Below, piece by piece: positions 1-7,366 of a stretch of DNA of 21,415 nt. Under the pieces are notes generated by a model that ran no database searches, was not told where the DNA came from, and saw only the letters and a list, made by a program, of their open reading frames with translations. Positions within the stretch are counted from its first letter, which is position 1. Every line of letters starts with the position of its first letter. This DNA comes from a virus: the IMG/VR virus record IMGVR_UViG_3300045120_000089, positions 1 to 21,415 of that record; one strand, given 5' to 3'. A program made the position numbers and the translations under genes.

Positions 1-177
1 GCGGGTGCGCAGACACGCTCGGGCGCGGGCGCGCGCCTTCGCCCCGGGGGGTGGCCGCGAGCGCCTTCGGCTCGCGTCCAGACGCACAGAGAAAATTCCT
101 CATCCCACAACTTTCGATGGGATACAGATCACACTCGCATCACACTTTTTGAGGGGCTGCGAAAGTGCGCCAGACAC

Positions 178-280
178 GGGGGCGCAGGGGTTCTACTGTG
201 CTCTCTTCTGGCGCTGGGGAAATAAAACCGGAATAGCGTGACCGCGTGACTGCGCCGGGAGCGGGGGCGCAGGGGTTCTA
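178..280. repeat. 18-bp direct repeat pair (178-195, 263-280)
   Basis: The 18-mer GGGGGCGCAGGGGTTCTA occurs exactly at 178-195 and 263-280, start-to-start distance 85 bp. After each copy the similarity continues imperfectly, with GCTCT followed by T-rich bases. The first copy directly abuts a CAGACAC motif at 171-177. Paired direct repeats in a leader fit operator sites, a terminase-recognition region or a local duplication; the sequence does not decide between these. Confidence 0.75.
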
Positions 281-297
281 AGGCGCTCTTTGCGCCT
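281..297 (+). other. Short perfect hairpin in the leader
   Basis: AGGCGC (281-286) and GCGCCT (292-297) pair perfectly around a 5-base TCTTT loop, immediately after the second direct repeat. No T tract follows, so it does not look like an intrinsic terminator. It overlaps the possible -35 element described at 290-318. Confidence 0.5.
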
Positions 298-318
298 CGT
301 GCGCGATGCGTGTATATA
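290..318 (+). promoter_or_regulatory. Weak sigma70-like promoter candidate
   Basis: TTGCGC (290-295) and TATATA (313-318) are separated by 17 bp and are the only sigma70-like pair I found in the leader. The -10 box matches 4 of 6 consensus bases and the -35 box about 3 of 6, so this is weak. If used, transcription would begin near 325. That would exclude the upstream GTG at 310 as a start for the tail-fibre gene and favour ATG 376. Confidence 0.25.
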
Positions 319-375
319 AAGCGTCAGCCGCTCATGGATCGCTCGGCATGGTCCGCTTGCTCGCAGAGCGCGTCA

Positions 376-1308
376 ATGCCGTTCCCGAAGCCGCCGGACA
401 AGATCGTCGCTTTCAATTCAGGCGCGGTCGCTCCTCATGACATCGGCCGTCAATTCGACGAGCACCGCCGGGCGGCGGGCGAAGTCATCAACTTCCTTCG
501 TACAATCGCGCGCGACGACGGGACCGTGAAGAACGGCTCGGTCGGACCCGAGCAGTTAGCGCCGGAACTCCCGGAGACGCTGGCAAAGACAGCGGTCAGC
601 GCGGTCGAAGGACTTTTAGCGCAGGTGCGCCAGAGCGCGGCGCTCGCGGCGCATCATGTCGTCGAAGCGCAGGCGTTGCGTGAAGAACTGGGCGCGCTCT
701 GGGCCGCCATGGCGCAGCAAGTGTCTGCGATGCAGACAGCGGCGAGCGAAGCGCGCGACGCGAGCGCCGAAGCCAGCATGCAAGTGGCCGCCGCGAAGGC
801 GCAGATCGAGGCGCTGTCCACGTCGCTGGCGACCGGACTGCTGGGCGTGGGGGCGGGAGGGTTCTACGGCGTCGATGCGCAGGGCGCCGGAGCGACGGCG
901 CAGGATTACGCGCAAGTAAGTATAGAGTGGGCCGAGCACATGCCCGACATCATTCCCCCGAATGTGTTGGCGATCAACGCGATCACTGGCGATCACTGGT
1001 CCTCGCGGTGGTGGGCGAACCGCGCTGCGGGGATCATCGCTTCGAGTGGCGGCGCCGTCGGTTCCGTGCCTGCCGGGCAGGGCGTGTTCTCCGAGCCGGT
1101 CGCCGTCACCGGCGCCAACGTGTGCGCGCCTCTCACCAAGACGCCGGCCGGCCCGGTTCTCTTGATCGTCAACGGGATCTCGTTTTTGCCCGTCGGAACC
1201 ACGCCGCCATTCACCATGTCGGGCAAAACCATCAACTGGTTTTCGTCGATCTACTCGCTCATTCCCGGACAGACCGAGGTTGCCGCTTGGTACCCATTCG
1301 CGCCATGA
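376..1308 (+). CDS. Tail fibre protein with central coiled coil
   Basis: Probable tail fibre or appendage protein, 310 residues from ATG 376. The N-terminus (PFPKPPDKIVAFNSG, then DDGTVKNGSVGPEQLAPEL) has the look of phage fibre attachment regions in alphaproteobacterial phages. Residues about 70-165 are Ala/Glu/Gln-rich heptads typical of a trimeric coiled coil. A segment reading AEHMPDIIPPNVLAINAITG, followed by DHWSSRWWANRA, leads into a beta-rich C-terminal tip ending WYPFAP. In-frame starts also exist at GTG 310 and ATG 334. I chose 376 because the fibre-like sequence begins there and the only promoter candidate lies between; no start has a good ribosome site. The stop overlaps the next ATG (ATGA). 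A CAGACAC motif (reverse) with a partial second arm lies at 721-738. The receptor is unknown. Confidence 0.75.
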   Translation: MPFPKPPDKIVAFNSGAVAPHDIGRQFDEHRRAAGEVINFLRTIARDDGTVKNGSVGPEQLAPELPETLAKTAVSAVEGLLAQVRQSAALAAHHVVEAQALREELGALWAAMAQQVSAMQTAASEARDASAEASMQVAAAKAQIEALSTSLATGLLGVGAGGFYGVDAQGAGATAQDYAQVSIEWAEHMPDIIPPNVLAINAITGDHWSSRWWANRAAGIIASSGGAVGSVPAGQGVFSEPVAVTGANVCAPLTKTPAGPVLLIVNGISFLPVGTTPPFTMSGKTINWFSSIYSLIPGQTEVAAWYPFAP

Positions 1309-4300
1309 AAAAAGCTCTCGCGTTCCTCGCGCTTTTGGCGTTGTCGTCGCCGGTGTCTGCGCAGACACAGCCGGCCCAAATGGGCATCACGCCTACGACG
1401 ACGCCCGAGGTTTTGCAGACCCTGGACAACACCCAGACCTGGGTTCCGCTGGGCACCGTCAACTCGACGACGCACAAGTTTTCGGTCGTTGGCGGCGGCG
1501 GCAATTCCTACACCGATCACGCCGCGTTGCTGGCTGCGATCACTGCTGCGCCATCGCCGCCGCAGCCCATATCGCAGCAGGGTTTTAGCGCGCCGGGCGA
1601 CGGCGGCGACGCTCTCTATCAGTGGAACGCGGCTTCCTACTGCCCGCTTGGGACATCGAGCGCGCCAGTCGCGGCGGATGGCGTCGTCTGCATCCTGCCG
1701 AGCGCTCAAAGCGCTTCGGTCGCCGGGCGGTATTTGTTGAGCAACGACGGCGCCGTCAACGTCCTGCAAGTGGGCATGAAACCAGGGGGGTTCGACAACT
1801 CTCCCTTGGTGCAGACGCTGATGAACGCCGTCAGCCCCGCCGGGTACACGTCGCCTGCGCCGGAGATCGTGTTTCCGCCGGCGTTGGGGCAGGCGACTAC
1901 GCAGTATTATTTCTCGCAACCGTTTGTGATCGCACGCGGTTCGCGCATCGACTGCCGTGGCGGTCTGAGCCTCGACAGCGCGGGGCCTGTCCAACTGATC
2001 TTTCCTCCCGGCGTGGACGGGCTCATTCAGGAATGGGGCTCCCTTGCGCCGGATTACGGGTTCGGGTTGAGCGACATCAATGGCTGTTCCATCGTGTCGC
2101 TCGGAGGAGGCGGCGCAGCGGGGGCGGTAAACGGTTCGGCGTCGCTGACAAGCGTGAATTTGCACAACCGATTGGCCGGCGCGCCTTTCACCATGCCTTC
2201 GAGCTGCAATCCGTCAGGCGGCGCATGCACGGTCGGCGTCAACGATGGGATCATCGCGATTTCGGGCTGGCAACCAGCCAATAATGACCTGGCGGTCAAC
2301 ACCGGGGCCTACGCCGTGGCGTCCGACCCGGTGGCGAAGACAATGACGCTTTCGACGCCGATCAAGAACATGGGTCTCTTTTCCGGGACGCCGGTGACGG
2401 GTGTGGTGATCTGGGATCTGCCGGCAAGCCAGAAATACTCGATCCGCACCATGCCGTCCTACGTCACCACGACTGCAACGTCGTCGGCCTACAACAGCAC
2501 GACCGGCGACCTGGCGCTGACTTTCGCCACTGCGCCGCTTGGCGCGAGCTATCCGGCAGATACTTGTTTCCAGTTGCAAGTCTACGGTTTCAGCGACACG
2601 GCAGGGACGGACTACCAGCAGCTGTCCGGTGTCTGGTATGTCAACAACATCACTTCGGCCGGAACCGTGATCCATCTCCAAGCTCCAAAGGGGCTGACGA
2701 TCACGTCTCTAAGCGGCGGCATCCTTTACTCAAACGCCATCGGGCTCGCCGGCAACGCCGTTTGCATGCTCTCGGGACCACGCTTGTTGAAGCCGGGCGA
2801 CATGATCTGGTCGGACGCTTTCCTGTTCGGGACGACCGTGACCCAGATGGTCAACCACGTTGCCGGAACGCCTACGGTCCACACCGGCGGTTCTGGATAT
2901 TCCGGGGCTTCCGGCACGATGACCTATAACGGCATTGCCTGCGACAACGGGCCTCCGGTGCTCAACGTGACGGCGTCGGGAGGCGTAATCACCGGCGTCA
3001 CCGGCGTCGCCAATCGCGGCAACTGCATTCGCTACTCGCCGCTGGCTGGCGACACGCATTGGACGGCCGGAGGAGGATTGAGCGGCGGTTCGGGCGCGAG
3101 CTTCGACATGACGTTCAACGAGATCGCCTACGTGAATTGCCTGGCTATCGAGAATTGCCCCGAGACGGCGTCGGTGATCTACCCGGTGGGTTCGGCGGCG
3201 GGCCAAATGTGGACGGTTCCGACGGGTATTATCAAGCGCACGCAGGGCAACACCCATAGCGGCAGTATTACCTATTTCGGCATCGGCATACGAGGTGACT
3301 GCGACCCCGGCACCAGTCCAGGCACTGGCTGCAACGCCAGTTTTGACCAGCAGAACACCATTAGCAACAGCCTGGTGGGACGGATGATGCGAGGCGGCAA
3401 TGCCGGCGTCAGCACGTCCATGCTTAACGTCTTCGCCTACAATTCCATCGTGGACGAGGTTGAGGCTGGGACCATCGGCAGCACCTACATCAGCGAGGAA
3501 TATAACAGCTTCGAGGACGGCAGCGCCTGGAACAGCTTCGTCGGCCTGTGCGGCACGCAAAATTACTCGACGATTTATGGGGCCTACATCACCAACATCG
3601 AGGGCGGTTACTGCATGGGGCTCAACGCCCACGGCTGGGCGACGCTTGTAACCCCGCCGCAACGGCAGAACCCCGGCAGCATGCTGTTCATCGGCAGCAT
3701 TTACGGCGGTCCAATGCCGTCGATAGGTCCGTCGTCGCAGATGGCTGGAAATTGGCGGTTTTCGGGTCAGTCAGACTATTCGATCCACGCAAATGCTGCG
3801 ACGGTTTCTGGTAATATTATTACTCTGGGCAATGTCCCCGCCATCACGGCGGGAATGACCGTCACCAATACGACCCACCCTTCGGTCATTCCTGCCAACA
3901 CGACGGTAAAAAGCTCATTTAGCGGTGGAGTGGTGTTATCGAACGCCGTCACCGGAGCGGGCGTGCAGAACGGCGACGTGATCAATTTTTATCGCGGCTA
4001 CGGCAATGGCTGCACCCAAATTAACGCCGGTCTGGACAACACTACCACACCTCTCGGGGTTTCCCTCGATTGCGTCAACTTCACCGGCATCAGCTATGAC
4101 GGTTATCTCAATGCTTGGTATTTCGGTTCGATAATCATGCCCTACGGACTATTTGCTCCCTACGCCGGATATAATGTTCCCAGCAATCCCCCAGTGCTTA
4201 AGGGCGGTCTTCTTCTGGGCGACAGCGACGGCGGAAACCCCGGCATCGAACGGCTGCTCGACATAGGTGATCAACCCCCTTCCTACGCCGCATGGCACGC

Positions 4301-4856
4301 GCCTGGCGACATTCGGTTCGCTGTCGGCGGGGGAAACTTGCCTGCCCCCGGCAGTGTTTTGGCATGGTCGAACACCATGCTCGCGCGCAATCGCATCAAC
4401 GCCGACGCGCCACTGGGTTCGACGACGATAACAATAGACGCCTGCGCCGGCTGGCCAGTCGGGACAGCGGTCATCGGCGAAACCGCTGGTTCCGTTTATG
4501 GAGTATCAGTCACGCCCAAAGGGCTGGGGACAATGGCATCGTGCGTCGGAACGACGCTGACCTTGCAAGCGCCGTCACTCGCCGCCGTCGTCAATGGCGA
4601 TATCCTCGACTTTGTGTCGTGGCGTCCTGCTGCGCCCATCGCCAATGACGCTAACGGGACAAGCTGGTCGCTCGGCAACTATCTTTATCTGGCTCCGGTT
4701 GCGCTGGCGTCGCTTCCCGCCGCCTGCCCGGCGGGGCAACTCGCGATGATTAGCAACGGCGTCGCCAGCCCTGTCTACAACGCCAATGTCGGCACAACCA
4801 CGGGATCGTCGCCGTCTCCGGTGTTCTGCGCCGGGAATGTCTGGAAGTACCACTGA
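1305..4856 (+). CDS. Tailspike-like large tail protein with Sec signal peptide
   Basis: A 1183-residue protein, probably a tailspike or large receptor-binding protein. Residues 1-19 (MKKALAFLALLALSSPVSA) form a classical Sec signal peptide with an Ala-x-Ala-type cleavage site. After a linker, residues about 75-180 include GDGGDALYQWN and a KPGGFDN stretch like those that precede pectate-lyase-type beta-helices. The middle is rich in Gly/Asn/Thr/Ser with short beta-strand periodicity, including RIDCRGG, as in right-handed beta-helix spikes. Near the C-terminus at least two segments follow a pattern of hydrophobic strands with GMTV, PANTTV and NGDVINF. I recognise no specific catalytic motif, so enzymatic activity on host polysaccharide is possible but not shown. 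The gene begins inside the stop of the fibre gene without its own ribosome site. The frame is open upstream to 927, but that part is the shadow of the fibre gene. Confidence 0.75.
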   Translation: MKKALAFLALLALSSPVSAQTQPAQMGITPTTTPEVLQTLDNTQTWVPLGTVNSTTHKFSVVGGGGNSYTDHAALLAAITAAPSPPQPISQQGFSAPGDGGDALYQWNAASYCPLGTSSAPVAADGVVCILPSAQSASVAGRYLLSNDGAVNVLQVGMKPGGFDNSPLVQTLMNAVSPAGYTSPAPEIVFPPALGQATTQYYFSQPFVIARGSRIDCRGGLSLDSAGPVQLIFPPGVDGLIQEWGSLAPDYGFGLSDINGCSIVSLGGGGAAGAVNGSASLTSVNLHNRLAGAPFTMPSSCNPSGGACTVGVNDGIIAISGWQPANNDLAVNTGAYAVASDPVAKTMTLSTPIKNMGLFSGTPVTGVVIWDLPASQKYSIRTMPSYVTTTATSSAYNSTTGDLALTFATAPLGASYPADTCFQLQVYGFSDTAGTDYQQLSGVWYVNNITSAGTVIHLQAPKGLTITSLSGGILYSNAIGLAGNAVCMLSGPRLLKPGDMIWSDAFLFGTTVTQMVNHVAGTPTVHTGGSGYSGASGTMTYNGIACDNGPPVLNVTASGGVITGVTGVANRGNCIRYSPLAGDTHWTAGGGLSGGSGASFDMTFNEIAYVNCLAIENCPETASVIYPVGSAAGQMWTVPTGIIKRTQGNTHSGSITYFGIGIRGDCDPGTSPGTGCNASFDQQNTISNSLVGRMMRGGNAGVSTSMLNVFAYNSIVDEVEAGTIGSTYISEEYNSFEDGSAWNSFVGLCGTQNYSTIYGAYITNIEGGYCMGLNAHGWATLVTPPQRQNPGSMLFIGSIYGGPMPSIGPSSQMAGNWRFSGQSDYSIHANAATVSGNIITLGNVPAITAGMTVTNTTHPSVIPANTTVKSSFSGGVVLSNAVTGAGVQNGDVINFYRGYGNGCTQINAGLDNTTTPLGVSLDCVNFTGISYDGYLNAWYFGSIIMPYGLFAPYAGYNVPSNPPVLKGGLLLGDSDGGNPGIERLLDIGDQPPSYAAWHAPGDIRFAVGGGNLPAPGSVLAWSNTMLARNRINADAPLGSTTITIDACAGWPVGTAVIGETAGSVYGVSVTPKGLGTMASCVGTTLTLQAPSLAAVVNGDILDFVSWRPAAPIANDANGTSWSLGNYLYLAPVALASLPAACPAGQLAMISNGVASPVYNANVGTTTGSSPSPVFCAGNVWKYH
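1353..1368. other. Perfect 16-bp palindrome made of two CAGACAC motifs
   Basis: GTGTCTGCGCAGACAC is a perfect inverted repeat built from one reverse (1353-1359) and one forward (1362-1368) copy of the genome-wide motif. It lies inside the tailspike gene, exactly over the signal-peptide cleavage region (VSA-QTQ). The reading frame tolerates it, but the symmetry is not required by the protein. Confidence 0.9.
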
Positions 4857-5032
4857 TGACCCAGGTCGCCAGCGAAACGATTAGCGCGCTCAAAACGAGC
4901 CCGCTTTTGCTCGTCGTCGTGGTGCTGAACGCCGGAATGATTTTCGCCCTTCTTTACATCGCCAATGTCCAGCGCGACGAGCGGCAGACACTGACCAAAT
5001 ACGTTGTCGAGAATTGCGGGAGGGCTCCGTGA
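4856..5032 (+). CDS. Small one-TM holin-like protein
   Basis: A 58-residue protein starting at ATG 4856, inside the stop of the tailspike gene (TGATG), and ending in the GTGA overlap with the endolysin start. Residues 16-36 form one strongly hydrophobic helix (LLLVVVVLNAGMIFALLYIA). It is preceded by a short polar N-terminus and followed by a charged tail (QRDERQTLTKYVVENCGRAP). Size, topology and position directly before the endolysin suggest a holin or another small lysis membrane protein. I do not recognise a named family, and a spanin-type role is not excluded, although there is no lipobox. One CAGACAC motif lies in frame at 4985-4991. The gene is certain enough from the double coupling; the function is inferred from context. 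Confidence 0.75.
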   Translation: MTQVASETISALKTSPLLLVVVVLNAGMIFALLYIANVQRDERQTLTKYVVENCGRAP

Positions 5033-5505
5033 GCGAACGCATTCCTCCGTCTAAATTGTTTTTGTCACAGGCCGGAGTGGAAGTTCTGTCTGATCGCGAA
5101 GGGTGCGAACTCACCGCCTATCTCGATACTGTCGGCGTGCTCACAATCGGCATCGGTCATACAAGCAGCGCCGGGCCGCCCACGGTCTATCAGGGCATGA
5201 CGATCACCGAAGAGGCGGCGCATTCGATCTTTCGCTCCGATAACCGGCGTTTTCGCGCCGAGGCGCTGCCGCTGATCGAGGTTCCCTGTCACCAATACGA
5301 ATGGGACGCGCTGTGCAGCTTCCTGTTCAATCTTGGGACGACCCAATTCGCGGGTTCGACCGCGCTTGAACGGCTCAACGATGGGAACTACGCCGGAGTG
5401 CCGGAAGCGATGATGTGGTGGAACAAGCCGCCCGAGATCATCAGCCGGCGCAAAGGCGAAGCGCATCAGTTCGCGACTGGCGAATATATCGCGAGGATCG
5501 CGTGA
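5029..5505 (+). CDS. Endolysin, GH24 (T4-type) lysozyme
   Basis: A 158-residue muramidase predicted to cleave the MurNAc-GlcNAc bond of peptidoglycan at the end of infection. The GH24 signature is clear: Glu24 in REGCELTAY, Asp33 in YLDTVG and Thr39 in TIGIGHT. Their spacing (9 then 6) equals the catalytic Glu11-Asp20-Thr26 of T4 lysozyme. The later segment WDALCSFLFNLGTTQF matches the conserved helical lobe, and RRKGEAHQFATGEY the C-terminal motif. The start is GTG 5029 with GGGAGG a few bases upstream and a GTGA overlap with the holin-like gene. A TTG at 5014 is a weaker alternative. There is no signal peptide or signal-anchor, so export would depend on a holin. Length is normal for the family. 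It sits between tail genes, so lysis and adsorption genes are interleaved. Confidence 0.93.
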   Translation: MSERIPPSKLFLSQAGVEVLSDREGCELTAYLDTVGVLTIGIGHTSSAGPPTVYQGMTITEEAAHSIFRSDNRRFRAEALPLIEVPCHQYEWDALCSFLFNLGTTQFAGSTALERLNDGNYAGVPEAMMWWNKPPEIISRRKGEAHQFATGEYIARIA

Positions 5506-6605
5506 GAACCCGTGCTTGCGCCCTTTTGTTTGCGCTTCTCGTGTCTGCGACGCCGGCATTCGCCGTCGCCACCACGAAATACGCGCTCACCAATTCTGGC
5601 TGGACTGATCTCGGCGCCGGCCCGATGCTGTTGTCGTTTCAGGGGTCGGGCGTCTTCGCCGTCGGCGATACGACGCCGACCCTGGTCAACGAGGGGTTCG
5701 GCATCAGGGCGGGCCGCAGTTTCCCCATCAAGACGACTTCGCACGTGTGGGCAAAGGCGCCGGGAGCGTTTAGCGTCAACGCCTATGTCGCGCCGATCAG
5801 CGCCGGGGGCGGCGGGCCTTTAAGCTGCGCGCAGGCGACGACCCATCTCGCCCGTACTGTAGGGAACAACGAGGGGGGCAACGCAGTAAATATTTCGAAC
5901 TTGATTTGTGGTTTGGTAGTGGATGGGGTGATTGACGGTGATCTCTCACCTATTGTTTCTGGCAAACCTGCCGGTAAAACCCTGCCAGGATGTGGATCGC
6001 ACTTAGACACGCTTTATGTGTATGCGCAGCAAAATGGCATTGATGCGATGCTCAATATTTGTGGGACGAACTATACCGGAGGTAATGCCGGCACTGTTGC
6101 ATTTACCAGTTATGTCGGACTGAACGGGTACAACCTAGGCGGTATTACTTATTCAAATTTTAACCCAACAACCGCCACAAGTCCACATTTCACGTTAAAC
6201 AACGGAAGCTTTGGTGTATGGGCGTATGACGCTTTCTCTGATCCTAAGCCTCAAATGGGAAACGGGAATACTTATCTATATGACAATGCTCCTAACTTTT
6301 ATCCTAGAGTAAATGATAGCAACCCTGCGAATGTCACTACGACAATAACCAAAGGCCTATTCGTCGCAGAACGAAGAGACGCGGCTAACGTATATGGCTA
6401 CCAAAACGGTGTTTCCAGCGCTGCGATGGCAGCGGCATCGACTGGAGTGACCAATGATATGTTTTATATTGGCGGAATAAACGGGGTAGCCTATACAGCG
6501 CAGACACTCAGTGAAGTCCATATTGGCGGCGCGCTCGGCGACACGCTGAACCTCGCTCTCTACAATCGCCTTCGCACGTACATGACCGCGGTCGGAGTTC
6601 CCTGA
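5502..6605 (+). CDS. Fibre-like protein: signal peptide, repeat domain, AT-rich binding module
   Basis: A 367-residue protein starting at GTG 5502 in a GTGA overlap with the endolysin. Residues 1-21 (ending SATPAFA) are a Sec-type signal peptide. Residues about 22-105 form a beta-rich domain with WTDLGAGPML, AVGDTTPT and TSHVW motifs; it is closely related to the whole of the next gene. From about residue 120 the protein changes to a Gly/Asn/Thr/Tyr-rich C-terminal module, ending LYNRLRTYMTAVGVP, that looks like a concanavalin/LamG-type sugar-binding tip of phage fibres. The DNA changes with it: I counted 70% GC in 5641-5700 but 47% in 6181-6240 and 42% in 6301-6360. This suggests a separately acquired receptor-binding domain. 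The role as adsorption protein is inferred; no enzyme motif is seen. Confidence 0.75.
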   Translation: MRTRACALLFALLVSATPAFAVATTKYALTNSGWTDLGAGPMLLSFQGSGVFAVGDTTPTLVNEGFGIRAGRSFPIKTTSHVWAKAPGAFSVNAYVAPISAGGGGPLSCAQATTHLARTVGNNEGGNAVNISNLICGLVVDGVIDGDLSPIVSGKPAGKTLPGCGSHLDTLYVYAQQNGIDAMLNICGTNYTGGNAGTVAFTSYVGLNGYNLGGITYSNFNPTTATSPHFTLNNGSFGVWAYDAFSDPKPQMGNGNTYLYDNAPNFYPRVNDSNPANVTTTITKGLFVAERRDAANVYGYQNGVSSAAMAAASTGVTNDMFYIGGINGVAYTAQTLSEVHIGGALGDTLNLALYNRLRTYMTAVGVP

Positions 6606-6904
6606 TGAAACGCCTTCTTCTTGTGACGTTCCTCGTCTTGTCGCTGACATCGGCGATGGCGGCGGTAGTGACGACGAAGTTCGTGCTCAACAACACAAGT
6701 TGGACCGATCTCGGCGCCGGGCCGATGCTCCTGGGGTTCAGCGGCGGCGGCGTCTACGCCGTCGGCGATACGACGCCGACGATCCCGAAGAGCGAAGGGT
6801 TCTCGATCCCCAGCGGCGAAAGCTTCTACATCAGTTCGACTTCGCATGTGTGGGGAATGTCGAGAGACGTGTTCAACGTGAACGCTTACGTTTCGGCCTA
6901 CTAA
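6605..6904 (+). CDS. Secreted single-domain paralogue of the preceding fibre-like protein
   Basis: A 99-residue protein whose ATG overlaps the previous stop (TGATG). Residues 1-19 (MKRLLLVTFLVLSLTSAMA) form a Sec signal peptide. The mature part is one beta-rich domain homologous to residues 22-105 of the preceding gene; WTDLGAGPML, AVGDTTPT, TSHVW and VNAYV are shared in order. The two genes also share an identical DNA stretch ending GATACGACGCCGAC (5657-5680 and 6757-6780). It lacks the C-terminal binding module. It could be a periplasmic or surface protein, a fibre-base subunit, or the remnant of a duplication in which the tip was lost. Similar length to the repeat unit and a clean stop argue for a working gene. 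Confidence 0.75.
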   Translation: MKRLLLVTFLVLSLTSAMAAVVTTKFVLNNTSWTDLGAGPMLLGFSGGGVYAVGDTTPTIPKSEGFSIPSGESFYISSTSHVWGMSRDVFNVNAYVSAY

Positions 6905-6916
6905 GGAGGTTCAATC

Positions 6917-7354
6917 ATGGCTCTCATTCCTGGCGGCATGCCGCCGCCGCCTCCCGGCGGCCCGCCTCCCGGCGGCCCTCCGGGCGGCGGGATCAGCGGG
7001 CTCCTGGCGAGCCTGGCGAACATGCACGGCGCTCCCGCCGGCCTTATGATGCACCCCGGCGGGGGCGGCGGAATGCCGCCAGGCGCCGGGCCGCCGGCGA
7101 TGCCTCCCATCGCTGGCGGCGGCGGCCCGCCTCCGGGCGCGATGGGCGGCCCTCCCGGTATGGGCGGGCCCCCTCCGGGAATGGGCGGGCCTCCCCCCGG
7201 CATGCGGCCTCCCCCCGTCGGCATGCCGGGCCGCGCTCTCGGCGGGGCGCCCCCTCCGATGGGCGCCCGTCCCAAGTCCCCGGTGGGCAAGCGCCCGCCG
7301 GGCAAGCGGGGCGGCGGCATCAAAGTCAAGCAGTCCCCGGTACGGGTGTCTTAG
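6917..7354 (+). CDS. Glycine/proline/methionine-rich disordered protein
   Basis: A 145-residue low-complexity protein dominated by Gly, Pro and Met, with runs of PPPPP and seven-residue GMGGPPP-type repeats at about residues 76-100. The C-terminus turns basic (RPKSPVGKRPPGKRGGGIKV). The ribosome site is excellent: AAGGAGGT at 6903-6910, 6 bases before ATG 6917. Long open frames also exist on the opposite strand because of the GC-rich repeats, but they have no start signals. I recognise no family. A disordered, nucleic-acid-binding or virion-linked role is possible from the basic tail; nothing in the sequence proves it. It sits between the tail/lysis and packaging genes. Confidence 0.7.
   Translation: MALIPGGMPPPPPGGPPPGGPPGGGISGLLASLANMHGAPAGLMMHPGGGGGMPPGAGPPAMPPIAGGGGPPPGAMGGPPGMGGPPPGMGGPPPGMRPPPVGMPGRALGGAPPPMGARPKSPVGKRPPGKRGGGIKVKQSPVRVS
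7142..7222 (+). repeat. Tandem 18/21-bp coding repeats
   Basis: Successive units begin ATGGGCGG or ATGCGG at 7142, 7160, 7181 and 7202, of 18, 21, 21 and about 21 bp. They encode MGGPPG and (G)MGGPPP-type units in the Gly/Pro-rich protein. Such runs expand and contract by slippage, so the copy number may vary between relatives. Confidence 0.75.
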
Positions 7355-7366
7355 GAGAGTTCTGAA

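Larger units (their letters stand above)
1..375. other. Non-coding leader upstream of the late block
   Basis: I see no convincing gene here. An open frame at 5-241 has shadow-like Arg/Ala-rich content and no ribosome site. The stretch holds two copies of the CAGACAC motif (10-16 and 171-177), an AT-richer patch around 90-150, an 18-bp direct repeat (178-195 and 263-280), a short hairpin (281-297) and a weak promoter-like sequence (290-318). It looks like a regulatory gap in front of the tail-fibre gene. If the contig was opened here, it could also lie near a genome end; that cannot be told from this window. Confidence 0.6.

Noticed and set aside
5-241. 78-codon open frame at the left end
   Set aside because: Arg/Ala-rich content, no ribosome site, contains one copy of the direct repeat; looks non-coding.
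927-1304. Upstream extension of the tailspike frame
   Set aside because: It overlaps the fibre gene, is Arg-rich, and a perfect signal peptide starts at ATG 1305.
1251-3662. Long antisense frames at 1251-2165 and 2730-3662
   Set aside because: Arg/His/Ala-rich translations opposite a protein-like tailspike gene; typical high-GC shadows.
7142-7222. CRISPR-like array
   Set aside because: The repeats are adjacent without spacers and are in-frame coding repeats of a Gly/Pro-rich protein.
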